From the NCBI RefSeq assembly GCF_003570705.1, contig NZ_QWVT01000015.1:186001-250000 (forward strand): DNA of 64,000 nt, written 5' to 3'. The translations under genes and the position numbers were made by a program. A model generated the notes under the pieces. It had not been told where the DNA came from. It did not search any database and saw only the letters and a list, made by a program, of their open reading frames with translations. Below are positions 1 to 8,923 of this stretch, piece after piece. How positions within the stretch are numbered: the stretch's first letter is position 1; each line of letters starts with the position of its first letter. The DNA comes from Mesobacillus zeae (GTDB lineage: Bacteria; Bacillota; Bacilli; Bacillales; Cytobacillaceae).

Positions 1-117
1 TAGGCTATCATAGTATCTTCTGCCCGGTGTCATTCTCCCGGCATATTTCTCCACAGACAGACCTCTGTTACCCGTTACCGAACTATTATTCTGAGAGATG
101 TTGAAACTTCAAAATGT

Positions 118-264
118 GATATTCCCGATAAGCTCGCGGTTATTCCCGATAAGCTCATGGTTATTCCCGATAAGCAGTGATATATTCTCGATCAACGTAA
201 ATATATTCCTATTAGATGTGATTTACATCCACTTATGTTGATATATGTAAATATCAAGCAATCA
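118..264. repeat. Degenerate tandem array, 21-bp period (array A)
   Basis: Three near-identical units with the core TATTCCCGATAAGC begin at 118, 139 and 160, exactly 21 bases apart. Increasingly diverged units continue in the same register at 181, 202, 223 and perhaps 244. No start codon or ribosome binding site makes it a credible gene, and the third unit ends in an in-frame TGA. The core resembles those of arrays B (20097) and C (23159). Function unknown. Confidence 0.8.
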
Positions 265-574
265 TTCTCACCTGAATGCTGACAGCGCTTAACGGGTCGC
301 TCTGCCTTTTTTTAAAGCTGGGTTTTTCGCCAGAATGGATTAACCTTATGTTGAGGCTTTATTAATGAAGGAACTTATGTGGATTGATGCAATGAGAATA
401 GAAGTTTTCCACCGGTAAAATCGTATAAATCAGGTCATCGGATAACTGTTTTAAATTTTGTCATAAAATATATTCCGTCTTCAAACTAATTGTTATATAC
501 TATATATGAAAAAGCATAACACAAATACATGTGCTTTATAAAAGGTATATCATATATCGAAAAAATAGAGGGCG
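265..574. other. Intergenic region before ccpN
   Basis: I see no credible gene here. A weak hairpin with a T-run lies near 285-315 and may be a terminator. The stretch 450-540 is AT-rich and holds TATATA-like boxes that probably include the ccpN promoter, but I cannot assign -35 and -10 elements with confidence. Confidence 0.5.
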
Positions 575-1213
575 GTGACTATTATTAAACTTACGAAACG
601 GCAGGAGGAAATTCTGCTCATCGTTAAAAAGGATGGACCGATCACCGGTAAACAGATTGCTGATAAGCTGTCCCTAACGAGGGCTACGCTGAGGCCCGAC
701 CTTGCCATACTGACAATGGCCGGAAGTCTCGAGGCCAAACCAAGGGTCGGATATTACTTCAATCCAAACACTGAATTGAAGAAGCATGCGGCGGACATCG
801 CGAGCCAGATTGTCAATGACTATAAGGCACACCCGATTGTCGTCCAAAAATCCACATCTGTATATGACGCCATCGTCCAGATTTTTCTTGAAGATGTCGG
901 AACTCTTTATGCCGTGGATAAAAATGGATTCTTATCCGGTGTGATTTCACGCAAAGATCTCCTCCGTGCAGCCATAGGCAATACTAATCTTGAGGAATTG
1001 CCTGTAAGCGTCATCATGACCAGAATGCCTAATATTGTGACTGTCAAGCCCGAGGAGACACTTCTTGACGCGGCAAAGAAACTGATCCATAACCATATCG
1101 ACTCGCTTCCAGTCGTAAGGGAAAGTGAGACTGAACCTAATATGATTGAAGTAATCGGGCGCATCACAAAGACAACGATAACGAGAGCTTACGCAGAAAT
1201 GCTGGAAATTTAA
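575..1213 (+). CDS. ccpN: CcpN-type transcriptional repressor (HTH plus two CBS domains)
   Basis: Residues 4-60 form a winged HTH (KRQEEILLIVKKDGPITG onward) and two CBS domains follow from about residues 85 and 146. This is the architecture and the 212-residue length of CcpN, which in Bacillus represses gluconeogenic genes during glycolytic growth. The GTG at 575 is chosen because the protein then starts like known CcpN; the upstream Shine-Dalgarno (GAGGG) is very close. It lies 17 bases upstream of the PPDK regulator gene, as expected for a gluconeogenesis control cluster. Recognition is by sequence memory of the family; nucleotide sensing by the CBS domains is known for CcpN but only inferred here. 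Confidence 0.92.
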   Translation: MTIIKLTKRQEEILLIVKKDGPITGKQIADKLSLTRATLRPDLAILTMAGSLEAKPRVGYYFNPNTELKKHAADIASQIVNDYKAHPIVVQKSTSVYDAIVQIFLEDVGTLYAVDKNGFLSGVISRKDLLRAAIGNTNLEELPVSVIMTRMPNIVTVKPEETLLDAAKKLIHNHIDSLPVVRESETEPNMIEVIGRITKTTITRAYAEMLEI

Positions 1214-1230
1214 CACTGGAGGAAGTGATT

Positions 1231-2055
1231 ATGGATTTGAACAAAAAGGAAGTAGTCTACGTTGTATCCGATTCAGTTGGCGAAACAGCTGAATTTGTCG
1301 TAAAGGCGGTTGCCACCCAGTTCAATGGAGGGCAGGTTGACATTCGAAGGAGCTCTTACGTAGAAGACCATGAAGATATTGAAGATGTGATTATTCTTGC
1401 CAGACAGACTAAGTCCATCATTGCGTACACCATCGTCATTCAGGATCTTAAGAAATATCTGGACAGAAGGGCAGCAGAAGAAGGAATTATGGCAGTAGAC
1501 CTTCTGAATCCACTGCTTAGCGCTTTTACAAAGAAGTTTGACAAAGATCCGAACAACCAGCCTGGAATGATGAGAAAGCTTGATGACGATTATTTCAGAA
1601 AGATTGAAGCAATCGAGTTTGCCGTCAAATACGACGACGGCCGTGATCCGCGCGGAGTCCTTAGGGCTGATATTGTACTGGCTGGCGTGTCAAGAACCTC
1701 AAAGACACCATTATCCATGTACCTTGCCCACAAGCGCTTCAAGGTTGCAAACGTTCCGCTTGTGCCGGAAGTAAAGCCTCCAGATGAGCTGTTCAAGGTA
1801 CCTCGCGGCAAGGTGGTCGGGCTAATTATTTCACCTGATAAATTGAATGAAATCCGGAAAGAAAGGCTGAAAGCTCTCGGCCTGACTTCACAGGCAAATT
1901 ACGCAAGCTATGAGCGCATTCTTGAAGAGCTTGATTACGCTGAAAAAATCATGAAACGGGTCGGCTGCCCGATTATCAATGTTTCTAATAAAGCAGTAGA
2001 AGAAACAGCAAGCCAAATACTGGACATTTTGAAAAGCGAAAGGAGCTCCAACTAA
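1231..2055 (+). CDS. Pyruvate, phosphate dikinase regulatory protein (kinase/pyrophosphorylase)
   Basis: A DUF299/PPDK regulatory protein of 274 residues, YqfL-like. It begins with the typical VVYVVSDSVGETAE and carries the P-loop-like GVSRTSKTPLS around residues 150-160. The family switches PPDK or PEP synthetase off by ADP-dependent phosphorylation of an active-site threonine and on by Pi-dependent pyrophosphorolysis. I chose ATG 1231 rather than GTG 1225 because GGAGGA at 1218-1223 is correctly spaced only for the ATG. Its stop codon overlaps the ppdK start (TAATG), implying translational coupling to its target enzyme. Confidence 0.92.
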   Translation: MDLNKKEVVYVVSDSVGETAEFVVKAVATQFNGGQVDIRRSSYVEDHEDIEDVIILARQTKSIIAYTIVIQDLKKYLDRRAAEEGIMAVDLLNPLLSAFTKKFDKDPNNQPGMMRKLDDDYFRKIEAIEFAVKYDDGRDPRGVLRADIVLAGVSRTSKTPLSMYLAHKRFKVANVPLVPEVKPPDELFKVPRGKVVGLIISPDKLNEIRKERLKALGLTSQANYASYERILEELDYAEKIMKRVGCPIINVSNKAVEETASQILDILKSERSSN

Positions 2056-4700
2056 TGGCTAAATTTGTTTATATGTTTAATGAAGGAAACAGCGAAATGA
2101 AGGAAATCCTTGGTGGAAAAGGTGCAAACCTTGCCGAAATGACAAAAATCGGTCTTCCGGTACCTTTTGGTTTCACAATTTCCACGCATGCGTGCAACGC
2201 TTATTATGATGCAGAAAAAACAATTCCAGCTGAAGTAAAGGAACAAGTGATGGAATCGCTGGCGAAACTAGAACAGGAAAGCGGTAAGAAGCTTGGAGAC
2301 CCTGAAAATCCACTCTTGGTATCAGTGCGTTCTGGGGCAGTCTTTTCAATGCCTGGTATGATGGACACCATTCTGAATCTCGGAATGAATGATGAAACAG
2401 TTGAAGGTGTAGCGCGGCTTACAAACAATCCAAGATTTGCCTACGATTCGTACCGCCGTTTCATTCAAATGTTTTCTGACGTCGTCCTCAATGTCGATAC
2501 ATATTACTTTGAGAAGCTCCTTGAAGAAACTAGGGAGGAAAAAGGATACACGGCTGACCCTGAATTAACTGCGGAAGATTGGATCGAAGTCATTAAGGGC
2601 TACAAACAAATCGTTAAAAAGCATACAAAAAACGCATTCCCTGAAGATCCAACGGAACAGTTATTCTTGTCGATCAATGCCGTTTTTGATTCATGGAACA
2701 ACCAGCGTGCTATCGTTTACCGCCGGCTTAATAAAATCCCGGGTCACCTTGGAACTGCCGTCAACATCCAAAGCATGGTTTTCGGGAATATGGGAGAAGA
2801 TTCGGGAACTGGCGTTGCATTTACGCGGGATCCTTCTACAGGAGAACATACACTATACGGAGAGTATCTGATCAACGCGCAGGGTGAAGACGTTGTGGCA
2901 GGTATCCGTACGCCGCAGCCAATCAAAACGCTTAAAGACGAAATGCCTGAGGTGTTCCAGCAATTTTCAGAAACATGCCGCCGCCTTGAACAGCATTACC
3001 GCGACATGCAGGATATCGAGTTTACGGTAGAGCGCGGAAAACTGTATATTCTGCAGACGCGTAATGGAAAAAGGACTGCTCAGGCCGCGATTAGGGTTGC
3101 GGTCGAAATGGTGAATGAAGGCATTCTTGATAAAAAAGAAGCGCTGCTCCGCGTTGACCCGGATGCTTTAAATCAGCTCCTTCACAGAAGGATTGACGAC
3201 AACCATGAACGGAACCAGCTTGCCAAAGGTCTTCCTGCATCGCCAGGTGCCGCAACAGGCCAGGTTGTCTTTGATGCGGATGAGGCAGAGCTTCTGGCTA
3301 AGGACGGTAAAAAAGTAATTCTTGTCAGACAGGAAACCACTCCGGATGATATCCATGGCATCGTTGCAGCACAGGCTGTTGTGACAAGCCGTGGAGGAAT
3401 GACAAGCCATGCAGCGGTTGTTGCAAGGGGCATGGGAAAAGCTTGTATTTGCGGATGCGAAGCAATGAAAATCGACCTTCACGAAAAAGTGTTCCAAATT
3501 GGCGGGACCGTTGTGAACGAAGGGGATATCATTACAATTGACGGTGGTACTGGTGAAATCATGCTTGGAGAAATCCCGATGATTGAACCGGAACTTTCTG
3601 AAGAGTTCCAGCTATTATTAACATGGGCAGACGAAATCAGGGACCTTGGAGTACGCGCAAATGCGGATAATCCAGAAGATTCAGCGAAAGCAAGAGAGTT
3701 TGGCGCGGAAGGAATCGGTCTTTGCCGTACTGAGCATATGTTCATGGACAGTAAACGGATTCCAATCGTACAGGACATGATTCTTGCGGAGTCTTTCGAA
3801 GATCGTAAAGAGGCTCTCGACAAACTGCTTCCAATGCAGCAGGGAGATTTTGAGGGAATCCTTGAGGCTATGCAGGGCCTTCCGGTGACGATCCGCCTCC
3901 TTGATCCGCCGCTCCATGAATTCCTCCCTGACAAGGAAGAATTGATTGTGGAAACGACAACACTTAAGATCACCGATCCAGATTCTGCGGAGCTTGCGGA
4001 AAAAGAAATGCTCCTCAAGAAGGTGCGCCAGCTGGATGAATTCAACCCTATGCTGGGCCATCGCGGCTGCCGTCTTGGAATGATCCATCCGGAAATTTAC
4101 GAAATGCAGGCCAAAGCCATTTTTTACGCAGTGGCTGCCCTTGCCGAAAAAGGCATCGAGGCTTCTCCAGAGGTTATGATACCGCTTGTAGGTCATGTGA
4201 ATGAGCTAAAACAAATGAGGGAACTGGTAGTTGAGGCTGCCGAAGCTGTTCAGCAAGAGAAAGGCCTGACTATTACTTATACAATCGGGACGATGATTGA
4301 AGTGCCGCGTGCTGCACTTACAGCAGACCAAATTGCAGAAGAAGCCGATTTCTTCTCATTTGGAACCAACGACCTGACGCAGACAACATTCGGTTACAGC
4401 CGCGATGACGCGGAAGGCAAGTTCCTTCAAACATATATTGAAAACAAAGTGCTTCCTGAAAATCCATTTGCTGCGCTTGACCGCGAAGGTGTAGGCAAGC
4501 TAGTGGAAACAGGTGTGAAGCTTGGCCGCCAGACCAAACCAAACCTGAAAACAGGCATATGCGGAGAGCACGGCGGTGAAAAGAGCTCCATTGAGTTCTG
4601 CTACTATACTGGTTTAAACTATGTCAGTTGCTCGCCTTACAGAGTGCCGCTGGCAAGACTTGCAGCAGCCCAGGCTACAATCAAACACAGAAAAAAATGA
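2055..4700 (+). CDS. ppdK: Pyruvate, phosphate dikinase
   Basis: An 881-residue protein, full length for bacterial PPDK. It interconverts pyruvate, ATP and Pi with PEP, AMP and PPi. An N-terminal ATP-grasp domain (GGKGANLAEM near residue 20) is followed by the phosphohistidine domain with GGMTSHAAVVARGMGKACI (catalytic His near 452) and a C-terminal TIM barrel with FGTNDLTQTTFGYSRDD and GICGEHGG (catalytic Cys near 835). It is coupled to its regulator just upstream and to ccpN, so it probably serves PEP formation during gluconeogenic growth. B. subtilis lacks this enzyme and uses other routes. Confidence 0.97.
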   Translation: MAKFVYMFNEGNSEMKEILGGKGANLAEMTKIGLPVPFGFTISTHACNAYYDAEKTIPAEVKEQVMESLAKLEQESGKKLGDPENPLLVSVRSGAVFSMPGMMDTILNLGMNDETVEGVARLTNNPRFAYDSYRRFIQMFSDVVLNVDTYYFEKLLEETREEKGYTADPELTAEDWIEVIKGYKQIVKKHTKNAFPEDPTEQLFLSINAVFDSWNNQRAIVYRRLNKIPGHLGTAVNIQSMVFGNMGEDSGTGVAFTRDPSTGEHTLYGEYLINAQGEDVVAGIRTPQPIKTLKDEMPEVFQQFSETCRRLEQHYRDMQDIEFTVERGKLYILQTRNGKRTAQAAIRVAVEMVNEGILDKKEALLRVDPDALNQLLHRRIDDNHERNQLAKGLPASPGAATGQVVFDADEAELLAKDGKKVILVRQETTPDDIHGIVAAQAVVTSRGGMTSHAAVVARGMGKACICGCEAMKIDLHEKVFQIGGTVVNEGDIITIDGGTGEIMLGEIPMIEPELSEEFQLLLTWADEIRDLGVRANADNPEDSAKAREFGAEGIGLCRTEHMFMDSKRIPIVQDMILAESFEDRKEALDKLLPMQQGDFEGILEAMQGLPVTIRLLDPPLHEFLPDKEELIVETTTLKITDPDSAELAEKEMLLKKVRQLDEFNPMLGHRGCRLGMIHPEIYEMQAKAIFYAVAALAEKGIEASPEVMIPLVGHVNELKQMRELVVEAAEAVQQEKGLTITYTIGTMIEVPRAALTADQIAEEADFFSFGTNDLTQTTFGYSRDDAEGKFLQTYIENKVLPENPFAALDREGVGKLVETGVKLGRQTKPNLKTGICGEHGGEKSSIEFCYYTGLNYVSCSPYRVPLARLAAAQATIKHRKK

Positions 4701-4708
4701 TACAACTA

Positions 4709-4741
4709 TCAGCTCTCCAGTATTGGAGAGCTGATTTTTTT
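4709..4741 (+). terminator. Rho-independent terminator after ppdK
   Basis: A perfect 10-bp stem, TCAGCTCTCC (4709-4718) with GGAGAGCTGA (4725-4734), is followed by seven T residues. It closes the ccpN-regulator-ppdK cluster. Confidence 0.93.
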
Positions 4742-4968
4742 GGATTATCAAATTTCTGATCCTTGTCTGAAAAGTTTGCTGATTTGTCATTTCATTTAGC
4801 ATTTTTCTCCTTATTTTGTTGTTCCCGTTTGTTGCCGGGCCGAGATAGACGTAAAATAAAAGAGAGGGAGATCATCATTAAGGTTCTGACTGAAATCCTC
4901 AGGAAAAGTGTAGGTATTGCTGCTTTTAGGGTATTAGAATGACAATCTAATATTTAGGAGGAAGAACA

Positions 4969-5370
4969 ATGAATGAGCTAATTAAAAAAGGTTTTTTTCT
5001 CGGTGTTGGTGCTGCCCTTGCGGGGAAGGAAAAGCTTGAGGAAAATTTGATAAAGCTAGTGGAGAAAGGAACGATGACGAATTCGGAGGCTAATTCTATT
5101 TTGCGGGAATTCCTGCGAAAAGGGGAAGAGAAAGGAGAAAACTGGAATCAGGAAGTTAAGAGTTTTGCCAGGGAACAGTTAAAATCTGCAGGATTTGTCA
5201 CAAAAGAAGAGCTTGATTCTGTTAAGCAGGATTTGTCCCTCTTACGCCAGGAAATAGATGTTATAAGAAACCAGAACCTTGCCAAGGAGACTTCTTTTCA
5301 AGAACAATCAAGCATCGGGGAAGAAGTTTTCGATGATTCTTATCTTGACCGTATCGATGATGAAAGATAA
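4969..5370 (+). CDS. Phasin-like protein, partner of the UbiB-family protein
   Basis: A 133-residue protein with a short hydrophobic N-terminus (GFFLGVGAALAGKEKLEE) and then charged, helix-rich sequence; the second half (KEELDSVKQDLSLLRQEIDVI) looks like a coiled coil. The pattern resembles small phasin/PHA-granule-like proteins that often sit before AarF/UbiB genes. A strong AGGAGG precedes ATG 4969. It ends 15 bases before the UbiB gene, so the two are likely co-transcribed. The family assignment is weak. The pairing suggests it helps the UbiB-like protein at membranes, which is inference. Confidence 0.6.
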   Translation: MNELIKKGFFLGVGAALAGKEKLEENLIKLVEKGTMTNSEANSILREFLRKGEEKGENWNQEVKSFAREQLKSAGFVTKEELDSVKQDLSLLRQEIDVIRNQNLAKETSFQEQSSIGEEVFDDSYLDRIDDER

Positions 5371-5385
5371 CCATATGGTGAAAGT

Positions 5386-7062
5386 ATGGTGAAAAATTCA
5401 TTAAGGCGACTAAACAGATACAGGGAAATCGTTTCACTTTTTGGAAAGTACGGCTTTGGATACATTGTCGAAGACGTGGGGCTCACCCATATGTTATCAA
5501 TGAAGGCGAAAATCGCATCCGATTTCAAACAGGGAAATATGAAATCAGCGGGGAGCCGTGTCCGATCCCTTTTTGAAGAGCTGGGACCTACCTTTGTAAA
5601 AATGGGGCAGATGCTAAGCATTAGGAGCGACTTGCTGCCAGCAGAAATAACAATAGAGCTTGAAAAGCTCCAGGATAAAGTGCCACCAGTCCCGGCAGGT
5701 GATATTAAAGACAAAATCCTTCAGGAACTCGGATTCCCTGTTGAGGAACTTTTTCATTCTTTTAATGAAGAATGTGTAGCAGCTGCCTCGATTGGCCAGG
5801 TCCATGAGGCTGTCTTAAAGGATGGCTCTTCTGTCATGGTAAAAGTGCAAAGGCCGGGAATTAAAAAAAATATCTTTACCGACCTGCAAATCATGAGGGA
5901 CCTTTCAAGGTTGTTAGAACAGCGCTATGATTGGGCAAGGCACTACCATTTGGCCGACATGGTAGACGAGCTGGCAGAATCAATCAAAAAAGAGTTGGAC
6001 TATCTTGAAGAAGCCAGGAATACTGAAACAATCGGAATGCAATTTGATAACCATGAAAAGATTAAAGTGCCCAATATTCATTGGGACTATACAACTGCAT
6101 ATGTGCTCACGATGGAAAAGCTGACCGGTATTAAGCTGACAGAGCTTGACCGCGCGGGCTGCAGCAAGGAATGCAAGCGAAACATAGCAGAGTTGCTTGC
6201 AGAAGCTTTTTTAACCCAGATTTTGAAGGAAGGTTTCTTTCATGGAGACCCACATCCTGGGAATATTCTCTATCTTCCAGAAAAAGAGCAACTAGGCTTA
6301 ATTGATTTTGGCCAGGTTGGCAGACTTCCCGCAAGGATGCGGGATGACGCTGCTAACTTGATGCTCGGCTTGATGATGGAAGATACAGACTTGGTCGTCA
6401 AGGCGCTCTACCGTTTGGCAAAGGTTCCCCATACAGTTGATGAAAATCATTTCTACGATGATATTGACCGCATCCGTAAAAAATTGAGCCATATGCCTTT
6501 AGGTGAACTTAATTTGGGGTACACCATCAAGGAAATTTTCGCAACTGCGAGGGAGCATCAAATCATCATTCATAAAGAGCTGACTATGATGGGTAAAACC
6601 TTAATCACGTTTGAAGGCATTATCAAAGACATGGATCCTGCCATCAACATTATTGAACTTGCCAGGCCTTATGGAGAAGCTCTGCTTCTTGAGAGGTATA
6701 ATCCGGTTAACATGGGCAAACGACTGTGGAAGGATGCCGAAGGCCTTTCAAGTACACTAGCCAGTATGCCGGGAAAAGTGGAAGAACTTGTTGGTAAAAC
6801 AACAGATGGGCATTTAAAGTTTGAAATCAGTCTGACTGAGATAAAAAGCATTTTGACCAAATTCGATAGGATGAGCAACCAGATTTCATTCAGCCTAACA
6901 CTGCTCGCGTTCAGTATTGTTGTATTAGGCTTGATAATAGGGGTGACATTTGGATCTCAATCCATATTAACAGGAATTCCAGCAATGGAAATCGGTTTTA
7001 TAATTGCCTTTTTCATGTTTCTTTGGATTCTGTATTCCATTTTGAAATCGGGAAGGTTTTAG
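5386..7062 (+). CDS. AarF/UbiB/ABC1-family atypical kinase
   Basis: A 558-residue member of the UbiB (ABC1/ADCK) family. Visible marks are the KxGQ-type motif FVKMGQMLSIRSDLLP near residue 70, the Ala-rich nucleotide loop AAASIGQVHEA near 130, the catalytic-loop region HGDPHPGNILY near 285 and the metal-binding LIDFGQVG near 303. Two predicted membrane helices lie at the C-terminus (about 500-555). The family supports isoprenoid-lipid and quinone metabolism. Bacillaceae use menaquinone, so the substrate here is unknown. ATG 5386 has only a weak ribosome binding site, perhaps relying on coupling to the upstream phasin-like gene. Confidence 0.9.
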   Translation: MVKNSLRRLNRYREIVSLFGKYGFGYIVEDVGLTHMLSMKAKIASDFKQGNMKSAGSRVRSLFEELGPTFVKMGQMLSIRSDLLPAEITIELEKLQDKVPPVPAGDIKDKILQELGFPVEELFHSFNEECVAAASIGQVHEAVLKDGSSVMVKVQRPGIKKNIFTDLQIMRDLSRLLEQRYDWARHYHLADMVDELAESIKKELDYLEEARNTETIGMQFDNHEKIKVPNIHWDYTTAYVLTMEKLTGIKLTELDRAGCSKECKRNIAELLAEAFLTQILKEGFFHGDPHPGNILYLPEKEQLGLIDFGQVGRLPARMRDDAANLMLGLMMEDTDLVVKALYRLAKVPHTVDENHFYDDIDRIRKKLSHMPLGELNLGYTIKEIFATAREHQIIIHKELTMMGKTLITFEGIIKDMDPAINIIELARPYGEALLLERYNPVNMGKRLWKDAEGLSSTLASMPGKVEELVGKTTDGHLKFEISLTEIKSILTKFDRMSNQISFSLTLLAFSIVVLGLIIGVTFGSQSILTGIPAMEIGFIIAFFMFLWILYSILKSGRF

Positions 7063-7084
7063 GAATATAGCAGATTTTATATTG

Positions 7085-7111
7085 CAGGGCGCATGGATGC
7101 CCTGTTTTTTT
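7085..7111 (+). terminator. Rho-independent terminator after the UbiB-family gene
   Basis: CAGGGC (7085-7090) pairs with GCCCTG (7099-7104), followed by seven T residues. Confidence 0.88.
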
Positions 7112-7211
7112 GTTCACATTAATTGCATTTCCATTTTTGTTTTATAATTGTTCCAGGCTTTATAATGAAGGGAAATAAAACTGGCTGTATTGCCAGGGAC
7201 AGGGGGATCAT

Positions 7212-8000
7212 GTGAGAAAATATTCGGTACCGGTTATGACCATTTTTTCATTGTTTGTCTTTATCCTGCTATTGGCGGGATTTGGATGGACATTGCAGAA
7301 CCAGCTTGGGGAGGAAACGGGCAAAGAAACAAAAACAATTAAGCCTGAACAGCCTGCTGCCAAGGAAAAACAGGGGGGAAAAGAAAAACACATCCTTGCG
7401 CTTGGCGATTCATTGACAAGAGGTACGGGAGATGAAAGCGGCAAAGGCTATACAGGATACTTAATTGACCAGTTGAAGAAAAAATCCAAGGAAGATATTG
7501 TCCTCCACAATCTGGGAGTAAAGGGCTACCGGTCAGGACAGCTTCTTCAACAAATTGATCAGCCTGAGGTCCAGAGACAAGCAGCTGCCGCGGATATGAT
7601 CCTGATTACAATCGGCGGTAACGACCTATTTCAGCAAGGACAAACTTTGAAAGATCCAAGTATGGAAAATGTGGCCGGTTTGCAGGGGAAGTACCTTGCT
7701 AATTTGGAAACAGTCATTTCAAAGCTTCGGGATGTTAACAAGGATGCACCCATATATTTTATAGGTTTATATAACCCTTTTATTGACATGAAAGATGCCC
7801 CTGGAACCACTAAAGCTGTGAGAGACTGGAATTATGCCACTGGAAACTTGCTCGACAGCGTTCCAAACACCGTTTTTGTTCCAACATTTGATATTTTTCA
7901 ACTTAATGTTAATAAGTACTTGTTCTCTGACAAATTCCATCCAAATAACAAGGGATATAAGCTGATCGCAGAACGAGTGGCATCATTGATAACATGGTGA
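7212..8000 (+). CDS. Membrane-anchored GDSL/SGNH-family lipase or esterase
   Basis: A 262-residue protein with an uncleaved-looking N-terminal membrane segment (about residues 7-30) followed by a charged linker and an SGNH hydrolase domain. Block I (LALGDSLTRG, Ser nucleophile), block III (TIGGNDLF) and block V (SDKFHPNNKGY, Asp/His) are all present, so it should be catalytically active, probably outside the membrane. The substrate is unknown. GTG 7212 follows AGGGGG (7202-7206). It runs straight into an ABC transporter operon, the next start being 11 bases after its stop, so lipid or lipoprotein handling with that exporter is plausible but unproven. Confidence 0.85.
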   Translation: MRKYSVPVMTIFSLFVFILLLAGFGWTLQNQLGEETGKETKTIKPEQPAAKEKQGGKEKHILALGDSLTRGTGDESGKGYTGYLIDQLKKKSKEDIVLHNLGVKGYRSGQLLQQIDQPEVQRQAAAADMILITIGGNDLFQQGQTLKDPSMENVAGLQGKYLANLETVISKLRDVNKDAPIYFIGLYNPFIDMKDAPGTTKAVRDWNYATGNLLDSVPNTVFVPTFDIFQLNVNKYLFSDKFHPNNKGYKLIAERVASLITW

Positions 8001-8011
8001 GGGGGAAAAAC

Positions 8012-8923
8012 ATGGATGAAATAACGCTCTCAGTCAAAGGACTGAAAAAAAGTATCGGCAAAAGGGAGATTATCAAAGGCATTGACATAACGCTGAAGAG
8101 AGGCGAGGTCTTTGGTTTTTTGGGACCCAACGGTGCGGGAAAAACCACAACCATCCGAATGCTTGTAGGGCTGATCAAACCGACTGCGGGAAAAATTGAA
8201 ATATGCGGATACAACGTGGAGACCGAATTTACCAAGGCTATGGAACAGATGGGCTGCATTGTCGAAAACCCGGAATTGTATCCATATTTAACTGGCTGGG
8301 AAAACCTTGAGCATTTTTCAAGGATGCTTCCCAAACAAGACAACAGCCATATGAAAGAGGTTGTAAAGCTCGTACGGCTCCAGGAAAGAATTCATGACAC
8401 CGTTAAAACATATTCCCTTGGTATGAGGCAGAGATTGGGCATTGCACAGGCACTCCTCGGCCGGCCAAAAGTGCTCATCCTGGATGAGCCTACTAATGGA
8501 CTTGACCCGATGGGAATACGAGAAATGCGGAGCTTCATCAGGCACTTGGCTAAAGAAGAAGGATTGACAGTATTGGTATCGAGCCATCTCCTTAGTGAAA
8601 TTCAGTTAATGTGTGACCGCGTTGCCATTATCTCAAAGGGTGAAGTACTGGCGGTTGACTCTGTTGAAAAGCTGCTGACGCTTCAGGAAAGGCTGACTTG
8701 GAGAGTTACTCCAGAAGAAGAAGGAAAAAAAGTACTTCAATCATTTACCACAGTCAGCAAAGGGATTGACGGAACTCTGGTTACGCCCTATTCGGCGGAA
8801 GAAGCAGCCTTGTGGAACAAGGCACTTGTTGAAAAGGGCATTCATGTGATGGAAATCAACCGAAAGCTTCCTGCGCTGGAAGATCTGTTCCTTGAAATAA
8901 CAGGGGGTGAAACAGTTGATTAA
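8012..8923 (+). CDS. ABC transporter ATP-binding protein (ABC-2 exporter type)
   Basis: A 303-residue ATPase with Walker A (GPNGAGKTT), signature (YSLGMRQRLGIAQ) and Walker B (VLILDEPTNGLDP), and the approximately 80-residue C-terminal extension common in CcmA/DrrA-type export ATPases. ATG 8012 is preferred over the upstream in-frame GTG because GAGGGGG (7999-8005) is correctly spaced. The next gene is its permease and overlaps it by 8 bases. Such two-gene exporters move drugs, lipids or peptides; nothing in the sequence names the substrate. Confidence 0.93.
   Translation: MDEITLSVKGLKKSIGKREIIKGIDITLKRGEVFGFLGPNGAGKTTTIRMLVGLIKPTAGKIEICGYNVETEFTKAMEQMGCIVENPELYPYLTGWENLEHFSRMLPKQDNSHMKEVVKLVRLQERIHDTVKTYSLGMRQRLGIAQALLGRPKVLILDEPTNGLDPMGIREMRSFIRHLAKEEGLTVLVSSHLLSEIQLMCDRVAIISKGEVLAVDSVEKLLTLQERLTWRVTPEEEGKKVLQSFTTVSKGIDGTLVTPYSAEEAALWNKALVEKGIHVMEINRKLPALEDLFLEITGGETVD

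Noticed and set aside
118-264. CRISPR array
   Set aside because: Units are 21 bases with no spacers; there are no cas genes in the window.
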